64,000 nucleotides of DNA, from assembly GCA_018340805.1 (NCBI GenBank), contig JACMZG010001914.1, positions 28,682,006 to 28,746,005 on the forward strand, in the 5' to 3' direction. Under the pieces are notes generated by a model. The model worked only from the letters and a program-made list of their open reading frames with translations. It was not told the DNA's origin and made no database searches. Below are positions 23,346 through 35,055 of this stretch, one piece after another. Every line of letters starts with the position of its first letter. The first letter of the stretch is position 1. The translations under genes and the position numbers were made by a program. The DNA comes from Microvelia longipes (taxonomy: Eukaryota > Arthropoda > Insecta > Hemiptera > Veliidae).

Positions 23346-24479
23346 TTCTTTTATATTTTGTTGTATTATCGGTAAAATGTTTGTATAAAATCTCGCATTT
23401 CAGTTAAGAAATAATATGTTTTATACAGTTGAGGGATATACTTTGGGATAAAGTAAGAAGGGATTTATTTTTTTGTTTTTCTTGTTACTTTATTTGCAAT
23501 ATCAAAAGGAATAGAATGCTTATACAACTGATTGAATACATAATATGTTACATAAGGTATTATGTATACACTATGTTTTTGTTATTCTCGCACGTGGTAC
23601 TATTCCTTGCAAAGGAAGCATTTTTTTATTTGTGTTAAAAAAGGGTAAAGGGGTGTTAGGATTGGGTAATATATTCGAGTTAAAGGGTATAGATTTATAA
23701 GCACCCATAAAGGAAGATATAAAGCGAATTGGCGTGTTTGCCTGGCAAAATCATAAAGAACCTATCGGAATATCTTTTCTTTTGTGGGGGGGGGATGCGT
23801 TCTATACCTAAAGCGAAGCCGTAAAAAATGGTAATGTATCCTGCTTATATTCTATAGCTAAGTTTTTCCTTCTCTTAGATCACAGCATAGGATCTTACAT
23901 ATATCTATGTATATCAATACTTAATTCTTATTAATAAAACTTTATCAATCCATAGATATAATATTCTATACACTACGCTCTAAAATAAGAAATTATTTTT
24001 GAATTGCTTATATCTATATGCTAAAGCTATATTGAATTATAACATAAATATATTTAAGACAAATTTATAATAACTTTCCCTAAGTATACTTGTCAGTAAA
24101 TTTTATGTTATGTGTCGATATTTTTAGACTTTTTTTCAAAAGGAAGGTTACGTATTGTAAGGTTTTATTATAAGAAATTGGAAACAAGGTTATAAATATT
24201 TATAGTTTTATTTTTGTTATAGAATTTGTTTGAATGGATATGGTATCTTAAGAAAATTAGATTGAAACCATAAGAGTTGGCCTAGAATTGACTTAAAAAG
24301 TCGTAACATTGCGTTATCATTTTTTTATTACGCTTAAAATTAATGTATTTTTAAGAAAGGATGCAATCTGGTTTATGAATATAGTATATATTTCATAAAA
24401 TTTCGAACTAAAATTTAGGTCCTCAACTCTTAACATTTTTTTATTTTAAAATCCATATATTTTGTCTAACCTTGATTTA
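23346..24479. other. AT-rich spacer
   Basis: No gene seen. A G run lies at about 23784-23792. Confidence 0.4.
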
Positions 24480-25030
24480 GATCTTTACTTTTCCTCATTT
24501 ATACCGTAGGTATATAGAGAAAGGTTTGTGTTTGCAAAAATCTGAAACCGGGATGTCACCGGAATTATCCGTTTCAGGTGTTTTAATGGCTTCCTATTTG
24601 GTTTTTACAAAGTTGTCTGTCCGTATGTGTGTGTTTGTCTATTATCATTTTAGCTCCCAGTGTATTTATACTAGAGAGTTGAAACTTTATACAAAAATCA
24701 GTGTGTAGGTGCAGTTGTGCTATCCAGAAAATATTTTTTATGACGTCAATAATCAGCAAAAATCATATAACGCAGAAAAATAATGCGATCGAATTGAAAT
24801 TGGGTACGCATGTAGCTATATTAAGACTAACATATTGCCTAGTTTCTTCTTAATGAGTATTAGTTCAGTTTTTATCAAATTACTTCTGTACGTTATTTAA
24901 ATAATTGTAAAAAATCGGAATATAATCTAATTCTGTTGAAATTTGGTACAACTGTATACCCATAATTATTAAACGACTTCACCACGTTTCTTTTCTATGC
25001 AAGAAGTATCCATGATTTTTGATGGATTAT

Positions 25031-25080
25031 AAAAGTTGGGCTGTTTCTGTTGGTCAGTGCCAGGATGAGTGACTGCAGAA
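25031..25080 (+). pseudogene. 5S rRNA-derived module, decayed
   Basis: AAAAGTTGGGCTG, then TTGGTCAGTGCCAGGATGAG, then TGACTGCAGAA. The right half still matches the 5S box C region; the A-box half is eroded. Confidence 0.6.
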
Positions 25081-25290
25081 AGAAACGTATGTATTTCCTA
25101 TCTGAGAACGAGCGAAACTAGTCAGAAGACTTGTTGCAGTATAAAGTTGACGACTTGTATATTCTGAGGACGAGCGAAGCGAGCCCGAAGCTGAAAGAAT
25201 GAGTGTAGCGAATTCGATGTGATGAGGAAAAGTTCCGATTTGTTAAACCAATAAATTTGATTTAAAATTATTATAACGTTGTTGCATCAT

Positions 25291-25344
25291 AAAACTTAAG
25301 CTGCATCAAGCAAGATCAGTGCCTGGATGAGTGACCGCTGTGAA
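25291..25344 (+). pseudogene. 5S rRNA-derived module, second copy
   Basis: AAAACTTAAGCTGCATCAAG, then CAAGATCAGTGCCTGGATGA, then GTGACCGCTGTGAA. Collinear with 5S rRNA over about 54 bases, covering the A-box and box C regions. Confidence 0.7.
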
Positions 25345-25470
25345 TAAAACTAATGTAATTACTTAATGAGGACGAGCAAAGCGAGTCCGAACTAGGGATG
25401 ATGAGAGTAGCTAATGCGATGTGGTGAAGAAAATTTCCTTGGTACCCAGCACTCGATTTTTTTGTAACCA

Positions 25471-26898
25471 ATTTACTATAGACGTAAAAAAAACACCAGT
25501 AAAAAAAATAGGGTGTTAATAATATTAAAAATTGCTTTTAATAAATAATGTTACAAATCATTCTACATATTAGAAACCCATACATATTGCTTCTTAATGG
25601 TTAACATACCATTTTTGTAAAACCAAATTTTATAAAATTGCCTGGGGTGAGCGTCTAACATGATACGCTGGACAATTATACGGTGTAAATTATTATCGTT
25701 AAAGTGAGAGGCGTAGTTTTTTATATTTTATTTATAACTGCGACTAATTTTACTATCTTATTTATAAATGAATGTTAAACGGTTGTTTAAGATAAAATTT
25801 TTAAAATCTAATTTTTAATTATATTTATAATTGATTTAAATTTGTTAAGTTTTAAAAAATTACAATATTTTTTTTATATAATATGACATATATTTATTAT
25901 TGCTCATTTTATTTGTTTAAATTTATAAATTTTTTAACTCGGGTACAATTGTAGCCCTTTAAAATTAAAAAAAAAAAACAATTTATCCTAAGAAGTACCC
26001 CTATCATTATGGTTAACATTCAATGTATAATTTAAAAATTAAAAAAGGTTCTTTTTCTATAAAAAGAAGAGATAAAAGATTTTTTTTGTTAATCAGAAAC
26101 CCTTTTTAAATTTCTTTTGACTACTGGTTTTATTTTTTAATAATACTACACCTGAGACAGAGGTATAGAATATTAGGGTAGTTGAAATTTAATGCATGCA
26201 TCATTTTTTTTATTAAAGTTTTCAATAAAAAATATGTATGTATAAAGAATTTTATTTGATTGCATTGGGATACATAACATTTATTAACAATATAAAAAAA
26301 TAATTAGGTATAAATATCTGATGTTATAGTTTAAACACATTTAAAATTAATTAATTTTATTGTTCATTTTATTATTTTCTAATCATTTGTATTCTATAAA
26401 TGTTGACGTAAAAAAATTTAAATGAATAATTTTTTATATTTAATAAAACAATTTTTTATGTTGTGTAAAAATATTTTAATAAGATAAAGGCATTCTGTGT
26501 CTCATAAAATAATTTAGATTCAATAATATATATTAAATCTTAAGTAAACAAAGGGTACTGATGGCTTTGATACATGCCCATCAATATTAATTTGATCCAT
26601 GAACTACTTAGGGCAAGAAATACCTAATATTCCTGACAATCTAAGAAAGGCGTCAACATACTCAACAATTAAATGACCATGGAGCTAGTTAATCCATGCT
26701 CTGTTAATTCTATTAATACCACAATTGCTCTGGCCTATCATTTTCCTAATACAAAATGTAAAATAAGAAAATTGCCAGCCCTGGTGATATACCTGTGTAT
26801 GATTTTAAAATCATTTCTAAAATTCTGCATAGAAGCGTGTTGTTTTTAATTACAGCTAAAGAATTTTACAGTAATAAATTAGTATGAATTTTATATTA
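25471..26898. other. AT-rich spacer
   Basis: Very A/T-rich with long A runs (for example about 25968-25978). No gene or recognised element. Confidence 0.45.
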
Positions 26899-27055
26899 AC
26901 CCACGGCTCTTCTGTGGATTAGACGCAAAATGCCTGAACTAAGACCCATATGGTAGAGCGCTATCTTCTATCTAAGCGAGTAGGCAAAAAGGGCCCAACA
27001 ACGTGGCCTACTTGATGGGTGATCTCTCTTCCCCCTAATTAATATCACTACTACT
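26899..27055 (+). repeat. Interspersed repeat copy, paired with 6018-6180
   Basis: CCACGGCTCTTCTGTGGATT, then GAGCGCTATCTTCTATCTAA, GGCCCAACAACGTGGCCTAC, ending ATCACTACTACT. It is better preserved than the 6.0-kb copy. SINE-like in length and in its simple-repeat end. Confidence 0.55.
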
Positions 27056-27174
27056 AATTTAAGTGTGTATTTTTATATATTATTTTAACAATACTTAGTT
27101 TCGACAAAAACACTACTCAGGCAACATTGATTTCCGTCATCACGTGTTCTTACATTTTACATTTAACAACAAAC

Positions 27175-27177
<3 letters not shown>

Positions 27178-27253
<76 letters not shown>
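27178..27253. repeat. (TA)n microsatellite
   Basis: About 75 bases of alternating TA with one break. Confidence 0.95.
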
Positions 27254-27975
27254 CCATTTTAATAAAATATAAATTAAAACTTGGCACGCGAGCCCTTTAA
27301 ACTTTTTTTAATCCGTTCATTTTAAAACCGGACAAAGGACTTAAAAATGCAAAACGGAAAAAAACAGAAACACGCAAGTTTAACCGAGCTGGCAATGAAT
27401 CACCCCTCCCCCTCCCTCCTTATACCCCCAAAGTTAGTCTGACTCATATAAAAGCGCGTTTAGACGAGTTTTAACAAAAGAAAAATGCTGGAAATTAACA
27501 TAAATCTAAAACTGTAAAGCATAAAATATTATCTTATCGTTACATATCTTGCTATTATATTATTATAACATTATTTGTATTATTATTAAACTTGATACTA
27601 TATAAATCACAAATTTACATTTAATTAAAATGTATATTCCCTAAGAATTTTTAGTAGCAGATATGTATGCTGTAGTCACATGTCTTTAAAATATGTTTTA
27701 AGCGTATATAGGTCTCACTATAGCCATACTACGACACACAGCTAAAATCAATTGACAGCGTAGGAAAATAATGCGAGGGACCCAATGAGGTTATTCCTGG
27801 ATTTTAAGCCACGCCCTTAAATTCACTCGCCTAAACCTTATTAGTTCCTCAACACTATTTTCCCACGCAGCCTACTGATTTTAGCCGTGTTTCACACTAT
27901 AAGCGCAGTATGCATTAGTAGCCAACATCATGTGCATTTCTTTAGACTAAAGAACGTTAAGACCTACATTATTAA
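27254..27975. other. Spacer
   Basis: A little less A/T-rich than average. No gene, RNA or repeat recognised. Confidence 0.4.
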
Positions 27976-28146
27976 ACATAAACTATGCTTTGTATGACTG
28001 CCTTAATTAGCATAAACTATGCTTTTTATGACTGCCCCAATGAGCATAAACTATGCTTTGTATGACAACCTTAATTAGCATAAACTATGCTTTTTATGAC
28101 TGCCCCAATTAGCATAAACTATGCTTTGTATGACTGCCCTAATTGT
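27976..28146. repeat. 34-bp minisatellite, five units in alternating types
   Basis: The unit is GCATAAACTATGCTTTGTAT then GACTGCCTTAATTA. Units alternate between TTTGTATGACTGCCTTAATT-like and TTTTTATGACTGCCCCAAT-like forms, implying a 68-bp higher-order period. Each contains the small hairpin GCATA/TATGC. A reversed scrap (AGCATAGTTT) lies just downstream at 28172. Confidence 0.88.
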
Positions 28147-28939
28147 TGTACAGACCTAATTAAGCAAGGGATAGCATAGTTTTAAATAACCTATGGCGTA
28201 AAATGCTTATCCCTTTTAAAAATATCTTCCTAATCGACTGACAAATAAAAGTGCAACTGTTCCGACTAGGAAGCATAAACCGAAATCTGAGCAAGAACTG
28301 GATTGGTGCGCATGAAAGCAAGCATTCAAAATAAATTTCGCGCTACAATTTTGAATTTTTCTTATTTATACCGTAGACATTTTGAACGTACTTTCAGTCT
28401 AAACATAGTATCATTTACAAAATAGTACTTTTGCCAAGCCACTCTTCCAAAGTAAAACGGACACCTAACATCTCTTACATTAATGGTATTAAGTGCTAAA
28501 ACTCAGAAATATTTAATTTACTTTGCATTCGTTTTTGCATTACTTTCCCATTTCACGTAAGATAAGAAAGTAACTGTTTCTGAACGAAGTTACGTAAAAG
28601 TAGTTACAAAGACAGATTTGGATTAAATTGCATTCCTAATACCTCTTCCATATATAACTCTTCTTTTTTTTAACACAAAGAGATTGAATATTTATATCAA
28701 CCTGTATATTGAAGTGAAAGTATTACTTTTTAAATAAAAAATATGTCGTACATAGTCTATACGGCAAGTGATTGCACTAATACAAACCTAATATGGATTA
28801 ATAGCATTCCTTGTTGGAACAAATCTGTTGTTTTGGACACCTGACTTACTAGACATCTGGTACTTTGTATGATAACTTGTTTATGGCTTGAATTACTTGC
28901 AAGTGTCATCCTTACCATTTTTGAAGTTGTTTAATGTCT
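28147..28939. other. AT-rich spacer
   Basis: No gene seen. Confidence 0.4.
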
Positions 28940-29580
28940 TCCTTGATCGTATTAGAAATAGTTCTTTAAAGTCTCAAGATTTGACTTGAGAGTTGTACAA
29001 TATTTCTTTATTGTTTGATTTTTATGCTTGTTTTGAAGCCGATGAGGCAAATCATTTAAGCAAATGGACAGTGTTGTCGTTTGAAACCCTTTTGCTGAAA
29101 TAATTTTATGTGTCTGTTGTTTAAACCATCATACGTTTCTATTGGATGAACTATTGATATGTGTATCTTTTGTTAGACAAATCAAATGTCTCCATTGTCT
29201 CTTGCTAAATGTAACGTTAGTGTCTTTTAATATAACAGTACTATGTTTCTTGTTAAAACAATTCTTCTTCTTGTCTCTTATTGTAACTCCCTTTAATGCT
29301 TCTATATGTAAAAATATAGTTTACAAGTCTAAAAACCATACATGTCTTTTGTTGGAATAGTTAAATGTTTCTGTTGTCTCTTATTAGAACTAACGTTAGT
29401 GTCTCTCTATGGAACTATAGTATGTGTGAAAAAATCGATTACACAATCGATATGATGACATTCGATTTCTGTTAGAATAGTCAAATATCTTTTATTAAAA
29501 CTAGCGTTGGTACCTTTTAATAGAAAAATCTTATATGTCTGTTACTGAAAGAATCATACCTTTGTTTTGTCAAATAATCA
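28940..29580. repeat. Very degenerate tandem-like region
   Basis: The phrase TAACGTTAGTGTCT recurs at about 29212 and 29391, with a weaker form near 29502. ATGTCT and TCTTATTAGAACT phrases recur around it. The spacing is irregular, so this is either an old minisatellite or chance enrichment in T-rich DNA. Confidence 0.35.
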
Positions 29581-29770
29581 CAAAAAGTAAAAAAAACCGC
29601 GGAAAATAACCGTAAATACGTTTGGCATGTAACAAATGTCAAGTTGTGTGTTTCCAATGTTCCTTGGGGCATTGAATGAAATGAAATCGGTTCGGAGTCA
29701 GTACGACAACTTTAAATAATAAACTTAAAGGTAGGGTTCCCAGGTTCGAATCCTGAAACTTGTCATATTT
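29581..29770 (+). repeat. Solo unit of the B-box-bearing repeat found at 36.7-37.1 kb
   Basis: GAATGAAATGAAATCGGTTC, then GGAGTCAGTACGACAACTTT, then CAGGTTCGAATCCTGAAAC. The last contains a perfect B-box-like GGTTCGAATCC. The same blocks occur at about 36731-36775 and 37000-37085. No full tRNA fold is visible. Confidence 0.5.
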
Positions 29771-29803
29771 ATTCAATATAAGTTACAATATCTCAAAATA
29801 ATT

Positions 29804-30281
29804 CTGGTGCGGAGGTCCACAAGCCGGGCAAATTTATTTTGCAATTCGAAGTTTCTTGCTTAACAATCGATTTCTTCCTTAAGTTTTTGTTATATGCTTT
29901 ATAACTTGGACAATAGCGTTACTACCACATTTTTCAAAGGAAACGTGCTAACTTTTTTTTAAATTAGCAAACACTTAGCAATATATAAGTGAGAATAATT
30001 CTGAGCCGAGATGATTATCGAATGATGACCATCGTTTTGTATAACCCGATGAATGCATTTGCGCTTTTCCTTTTAAAAATCCGAAAACGTGTGTATCGAA
30101 TAACTATCAGATACAGCAGCAGCATAACAGGCGAAGTAGCATAACTATGCTACTGCTTAGATTATCAGTCATTATCAGTCGTTTCAGTCATATATTAGAA
30201 ACTTAGGCATAAAGTGGATTGTTGAGCAAGAAACTACGAAATGCTAAGAAAATTCGCTTGGCTTGCGGACCTCCGGGCCAG
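29804..30281. mobile_element. 478-bp TIR element
   Basis: The left end CTGGTGCGGAGGTCCACAAG, continuing to GAAGTTTCTTGCTTAACAAT, is mirrored at the right by ATTGTTGAGCAAGAAACT and TGCGGACCTCCGGGCCAG, giving arms of roughly 75 bp. A related right end is at about 37490-37552. Inside, AGTAGCATA/TATGCTACT (30131-30150) forms a near-perfect hairpin. No coding. The superfamily is unknown and no clean target duplication was found. Confidence 0.6.
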
Positions 30282-31213
30282 TATTTTATTGTTCCTTAAA
30301 TTATCCATGTATTTATTAATTTTATTCCTATTTATAAAGGTTTTAAAAATTTGAAAAAATATACGCTTTAATTAGAAGAATATAAAATAGTTGATACAAT
30401 CATTACTTATAATTCTTAATAAGTAAAAATAATTCTTCTCAAGTTACTTCCTTATTTCGCAAGGAAAAATTAAAAAATTAAATCTCAAATGTTCAAAAAT
30501 TAAATTTAAAAAACGATTTAATTTAAACATTATATTCTTTATGCAAAGTAAATCGATTATATAAAACGAATTCTGTAATTTAAAATCAGTGACCGATTTA
30601 TTAATAATTTATATCAATTTTTTTGTGTCGCTCAAATCTAAAATTCTGAAAACAGTCTACGGTTCAAGGTAGTCTAGGATTTCCCTTACCAACGTTTTGT
30701 TAATCTTTATATGTATATATTGTCTTAAAACACTGTCAAAATAATATAAAGACGATAAAAATAAGTAGTAACTTTTATAGAAGAGTATACAATTTACAAA
30801 ATTTAAAGGCAAATTTGGTTTCTTTATTTAATAGGAAACAAATATTTAAATACATATAAAATAATTCGAAATAAAAGATTTCGATTGAATTTCGTTGTTT
30901 TTCTTTAAGGTCATGTTCGATTTGTATTGACTTATGTGTGTTGTAAATCGTTATTAAAATTCGTTTATAAGGCGGGAGGGATGGTAAATCGTAAGTATTA
31001 GGTAAACGATGTATTATACAGAGTTAGTTGACCGATTTAAACGACTATTATAATTTAAATAGGGCTATAAAACATTTTCCTTGTCGAGATCTTTTATTGA
31101 ATTTATATTCATTAGATGCATAGAAGCAAAGGTCAAAGGAATCCAACAATAAGATACTATATAAGGAAAGAAATAGTTTTATAAATTATTAATTATTAAT
31201 TATAGATGTTCGT
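30282..31213. other. AT-rich spacer
   Basis: No gene seen. Confidence 0.4.
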
Positions 31214-31430
31214 AGGCACCTATAATTAGGGACCTTCGTAGCCATGATCTTTTAATCGCTCGATTTGGTTACTAGAGATCTGAGGTTCGAATTTTAGGTT
31301 ATGCTTTCAGTTTAAAAAGAGTAATGTTTCCTACCAAATGATTATGCCTCTTTAAATAATTACTCAGAATGTAGTGGATGTAATTCCCCTAAAGTGGTTC
31401 CCGCTGGGTGAATGTGGATATTCTTGGTCT
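31214..31430 (+). mobile_element. tRNA-derived SINE, copy 1 of a tandem pair
   Basis: Starts GACCTTCGTAGCCATGATC (A-box region), with GAGGTTCGAATTTTAGGTTA for the B-box region (decayed), TATGCTTTCAGTTTA, ACTCAGAATGTAGTGGATGT and GTGGTTCCCGCTGGGTGAAT. Clearly related to the SINEs at 14.5 and 44.3 kb. Confidence 0.65.
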
Positions 31431-31645
31431 GTCTCCGTAGCCGTGATCGTATAAGGACTTGATTTCGGCACTAAAAGTTAAAAGTTCGGGGTTCGTATTT
31501 TAAGCTATGCTTTCAGTTTATAAGAGTAATATGTATTACCAAAAGATTATGCTGCCTTAAATTTTTTCTCGGAGTGCATTGGATGTAATCCCCCTAAAGA
31601 GGTTCCCGCAGGGAGAATATCCTTGCTGAAAAAACCTAAAATGGA
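31431..31645 (+). mobile_element. tRNA-derived SINE, copy 2 of a tandem pair
   Basis: Starts CTGTCTCCGTAGCCGTGATC, with CGGGGTTCGTATTTTAAGCT (B-box region), GCTTTCAGTTTATAAGAGTA, and GAGGTTCCCGCAGGGAGAAT near the end. It abuts copy 1 directly. Confidence 0.65.
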
Positions 31646-32372
31646 AATTTATCGGTTTCATTTAATCTGGAATCGAACTAATTGTATGCGTTCTGGAATG
31701 ATGTGGTATCGGATGATAACCACAATTTACCGCAGGAATTGCCTTAATGGTTCAGATATTTAAATCTTAATCGTTTTGAATAATGATTGGGTTGTCGCAA
31801 ATATTCATCATGAATTTGGTAATTTGTTACTCTTAGAATTTCAAGTAGTTTACTAAACTGTACTACTACGCTGTACTAAACTACGCTCATCTCTCCAAAA
31901 CCAGCTGTTTGCTTTCATTTAGAGTTATATGTATGCTTACCATTAAACCAGCATGTTTCACTACATTTTCTTTAAAAAATTGAGTCTCTAGTCGAAGTTT
32001 TATTATAAACACAATTAAAAACATTATTAAAGGGATATATTATTCAATTTCATTATTCAATTAGATTTTTAATCTCTTTAATAATGTTTTTGTTAAAAGA
32101 ATCAATTTTTTCATTTATTAATTTTGTTTTCTAAATAACTCTCTACAATTAAAATCTTCTAAACAGAAATAAGACTAATTTAAGTAATTAATTCATTTAG
32201 TTACATTTATTTTGCTATGAGTATTATTGTCTCTTTTGCATTCAATTAACTGTTTATTTCTCCTATTTTACACATCATATTTTAATCTTAACGGAAATAA
32301 GTTCATAAATTGTATAGATATCATTTAACAAGTCTATTTGTAAAGAAATTGTATTTCTATAACAAATAAATA

Positions 32373-32409
<37 letters not shown>

Positions 32410-32411
32410 TA
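31646..32411 (+). repeat. Spacer ending in (ATT)n; possible LINE or SINE 3' tail
   Basis: A hairpin with 18-bp arms and one mismatch lies at 32017-32091 (AAAACATTATTAAAGGGAT against ATCTCTTTAATAATGTTTT). The sequence ends AACAAATAAATAT(ATT)n at 32373-32411, a form of ending common in insect non-LTR elements. No coding remnant was recognised upstream, so the element type is open. Confidence 0.4.
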
Positions 32412-33237
32412 TAAACACAATTACCCAAGAACCAACGAATCGAACTAATCATTCCGAAGAAAAATAATGCCTTTCTTGCAAACCATTATGCCAAGATTTT
32501 TGTTTGATTAGAAACTTATATAGTGTACACTAAACGATAAATACCTATTTAAGAAACTAGAATTCGCAGCCGGGTCTGTTTTAAGTACATTAGTACTTGT
32601 AAAGACTATGGACCAGTGCTTAAAAAAAATGAAAACGATACTTCTATACATTTTTCCGTTCCGTTAATTTAATGGTTTGATTGAAATTTACGCTCTTTCT
32701 TATGGCAAATTCTTGAAGTTGATTTTGGTTCTGGTCGTTTAACTACCGTTTTTTATAGGATTATCATCATTTAAATTTTTATGGAATGTCTTGTGTACGT
32801 TTTTATACGATTTCTGGTGACTGGAGTTAAAACTTGGATGTTTAATATGGAGTCAGCTGTTGTTGATTCCCCACCCCAACTTAGACTTGATTTACCTTAA
32901 ATAAATGTTGTCAAGGAATCGTTAATTATGGTCCAGATCTTTACTTAACTCTTTGTCTAGGTAGGGAATATTAAATTAGTTAATAGTATCTGTTAATGAC
33001 ACTATCTATAAATTACACACGGTGTCTAATGTAAAGTTTATTGACTAGTTTTTAGGGAGTAAAGAAGCACTTTTCACTCCCAAGGGAGAAAAAATTACTT
33101 TTCATTTCCTCGGGAGTAAAAAGTAACTTTTTCTGTATGAATAAAATGTGTTTCCTATTATTGGGTTATTAAAGCCAATTATATCAATTTTCAGCAGAGT
33201 GGTATTCTCTAAATTGATACTGGTGACCGATCAATTT
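32412..33237. other. Spacer
   Basis: No gene. Around 33053-33130 there are CACTCCCAAGGGAG-like phrases reminiscent of the 176-bp MITE ends. Confidence 0.4.
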
Positions 33238-33507
33238 TTTTAATTTTCCCGGGGGTGGCATCCCCAAAACTTATAAGGGGGACACGACCAGAAAAAAAAT
33301 ATTGGCTCAAAGTCCGTTTCAGGTCAAGGTAAGTAGTTTGGAGCAATTCATTTTTTGTTTTTTTGGGGGCAGCACTCCCAAAATTTATAGGTGGCCAGAC
33401 CAAAAAAAAATGTATTGGCTCAAAATCCGTTTTAGGTCAAAAGAAGTTGTTTGAAGCAATACATTTTTTTGTGGCAGCATCCCCTAAATTTATAAGGAGG
33501 TCCGACC
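33238..33507. repeat. About 112-bp tandem repeat, 2.4 units
   Basis: Units share GGGGGTGGCATCCCCAAAAC (or GCAGCACTCCCAAAATT), TTGGCTCAAAGTCCGTTTCA, GGTCAAGGTAAGTAGTTTGG and GAGCAATTCATTTTTT. Related single copies are near 18.85 and 20.0 kb. Confidence 0.7.
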
Positions 33508-33567
33508 CAAATAAAATACAACAAAAGGTATTAAAATAAAATCAACGTCAAGAGATAAAATCTTGTA

Positions 33568-33698
33568 TGCACCTTGGAAGCAAAATGCTATTTTCCCCCT
33601 TGCAATTACCTTCCTTCGCTTCGCCTTGGGAGTTAATAGTCATAAATACCTCGGCTTCGCCTCAGAAGTTAAATACTTAGGTTTTTTCTTTGGGTGCA
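33568..33698. mobile_element. 131-bp relative of the TGCACC MITE
   Basis: Ends TGCACCTTGGAAGC and CTTTGGGTGCA, TA on both sides (33566-33567, 33699-33700). Inside, CTTCGCTTCGCCTTGGGAGT and CTCGGCTTCGCCTCAGAAGT resemble the reverse complement of 19735-19910. Confidence 0.55.
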
Positions 33699-33784
33699 TA
33701 AATTACTATTATTACCTTTACTCATTTATCATATCATATATACTGTTGGTATATATGAAAAGTATTATATTTGCGAAAATATAA

Positions 33785-33905
33785 TACCTAAATTTAACCT
33801 GAATTATCCGTTCCAGATGTTTTTAAGACGTTGTAAGTGGTTTTCACAAATTTCTTTGTCTATATTTGTGTGTGTCTGTTAATTTCGTTGCTCCTTGTGT
33901 CCGGA
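33785..33905 (+). repeat. 5S family, 5' fragment
   Basis: GAATTATCCGTTCCAGATGT, then AAGTGGTTTTCACAAATTTC, TTTGTGTGTGTCTGTTAAT and GCTCCTTGTGTCCG match the family's first 120 bases. The body is missing. Confidence 0.5.
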
Positions 33906-34319
33906 GGCCGTTTTGTTTTATGGTCTACTGGAACGTTAACTCATTGTTTAATTGCATAGGAATCTTTATAGCTGTTATGGTAACAGTTAGATTAGGCAAA
34001 TTATACGGCCTGAACTAACAGACTCACTGTGTCTTAATATCTTACTTCGTTTTATCAAATAAAAATTAAACACCTTGTGAAAAATGAAAATTAATGAATG
34101 AACAACACTGTGATCCAAGAGATCAATCAATTAACGACTAACTAAAAAGCCATTAAAAATCGCGTATATCTGTAAAATAATAGTAGAAAATACCAAAATA
34201 TGTACACTTTAGTATTAAATTTATTAGAACACATAATGTGGTTTCGTATATATTTTTGTATGACTAAATTATTTTCAAGTTTTATTCATTTATAAACAAT
34301 CATGATGTTTCTTTAAAAT

Positions 34320-34321
<2 letters not shown>
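33906..34321. other. AT-rich spacer
   Basis: No gene seen. Confidence 0.4.
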
Positions 34322-34387
<66 letters not shown>

Positions 34388-34434
34388 ATATGTATATATA
34401 TACATGTATGTATATGTATATGTGTATATATATA

Positions 34435-34485
<51 letters not shown>

Positions 34486-34495
34486 GTGTGTGTGA
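34322..34495. repeat. (TA)n and (GTAT)n microsatellite, about 170 bp
   Basis: Long TA alternation with GTATAT interruptions, ending in GTGTGTGTG. Tyr-Ile open frames on both strands are artefacts. Confidence 0.96.
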
Positions 34496-34599
34496 ATGTA
34501 TTTATGTACACAATGTTATTACTATACGAGTTGTTTGGCACAAGGTACACCTAACCCTAATGCAAACTATCCAAAGGTGTAAACATTAACCTCATTGAT

Positions 34600-34985
34600 G
34601 TCCCGTATCCGATTGTTTAGAAAATGTTTATGACGTCATTGAGCAACTATAATAACTATGCAAAAATTAAAAAACCTTAAAAAATTGTGTGACCAAGCTA
34701 AAAATGTATGTAAATTTTGTTATAAATTTAATAAAATAACTTTTTTATAAATGTTTCAGGTAATTTTGTTTTGTTGGTGTCAATTTTCTCTGTAAGTTTA
34801 TTAAAATATTATGTGTGTATATATAACTCTCTTTTTTTCATTTATACTGCAGGTATATAGATATAGAAAAGTGCTTTGTTTGGACTGACAACAAGTTTTA
34901 TATCGATCCGAGAAAGTGTTCGAAATTTATCGGGTCACATAGAAATATCTAGGAACAATAACCTCGTACACACATACATACATAC
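34600..34985 (+). repeat. 5S-family scraps and a block shared with 47.3 kb
   Basis: 34612-34690 contains TATGACGTCATTGAGCAAC, and 34830-34890 TTTCATTTATACTGCAGGTA; both match the 5S family. At 34893-34965, TTTATATCGATCCGAGAAAG and GTCACATAGAAATATCTAGG parallel TTTCGATCCAATAAAGCGC and GTCCCATAGAAACGTCTAGG at 47310-47358. Both versions end in CTCGTACATACATAC-type simple repeat. Confidence 0.4.
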
Positions 34986-34994
34986 TTACATATA

Positions 34995-35025
<31 letters not shown>

Positions 35026-35055
35026 ATATATATAATATATATTATATGTATGTAT
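34986..35055. repeat. (TA)n microsatellite
   Basis: Alternating TA with ATTATA breaks. Confidence 0.9.

Larger units (their letters stand above)
24480..25470 (+). mobile_element. Interspersed 5S family, most complete copy, 3' module doubled
   Basis: In order: CTTTTCCTCATTTATACCGT, a TTTGCAAAAATCTGAAACCG block, TTTCAGGTGTTTTAATGGC, a TG-rich stretch, GTATTTATACTAGAGAGTTG, the body (to about 25025), a decayed 5S module (25031-25080), tail (25104-25250), then a second 5S module (25291-25344) and a second tail (25366-25466, ending TACCCAGCACTCGATTTTTT). The inner doubling suggests that 5S module plus tail behaves as one unit. No protein is encoded. Confidence 0.7.
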
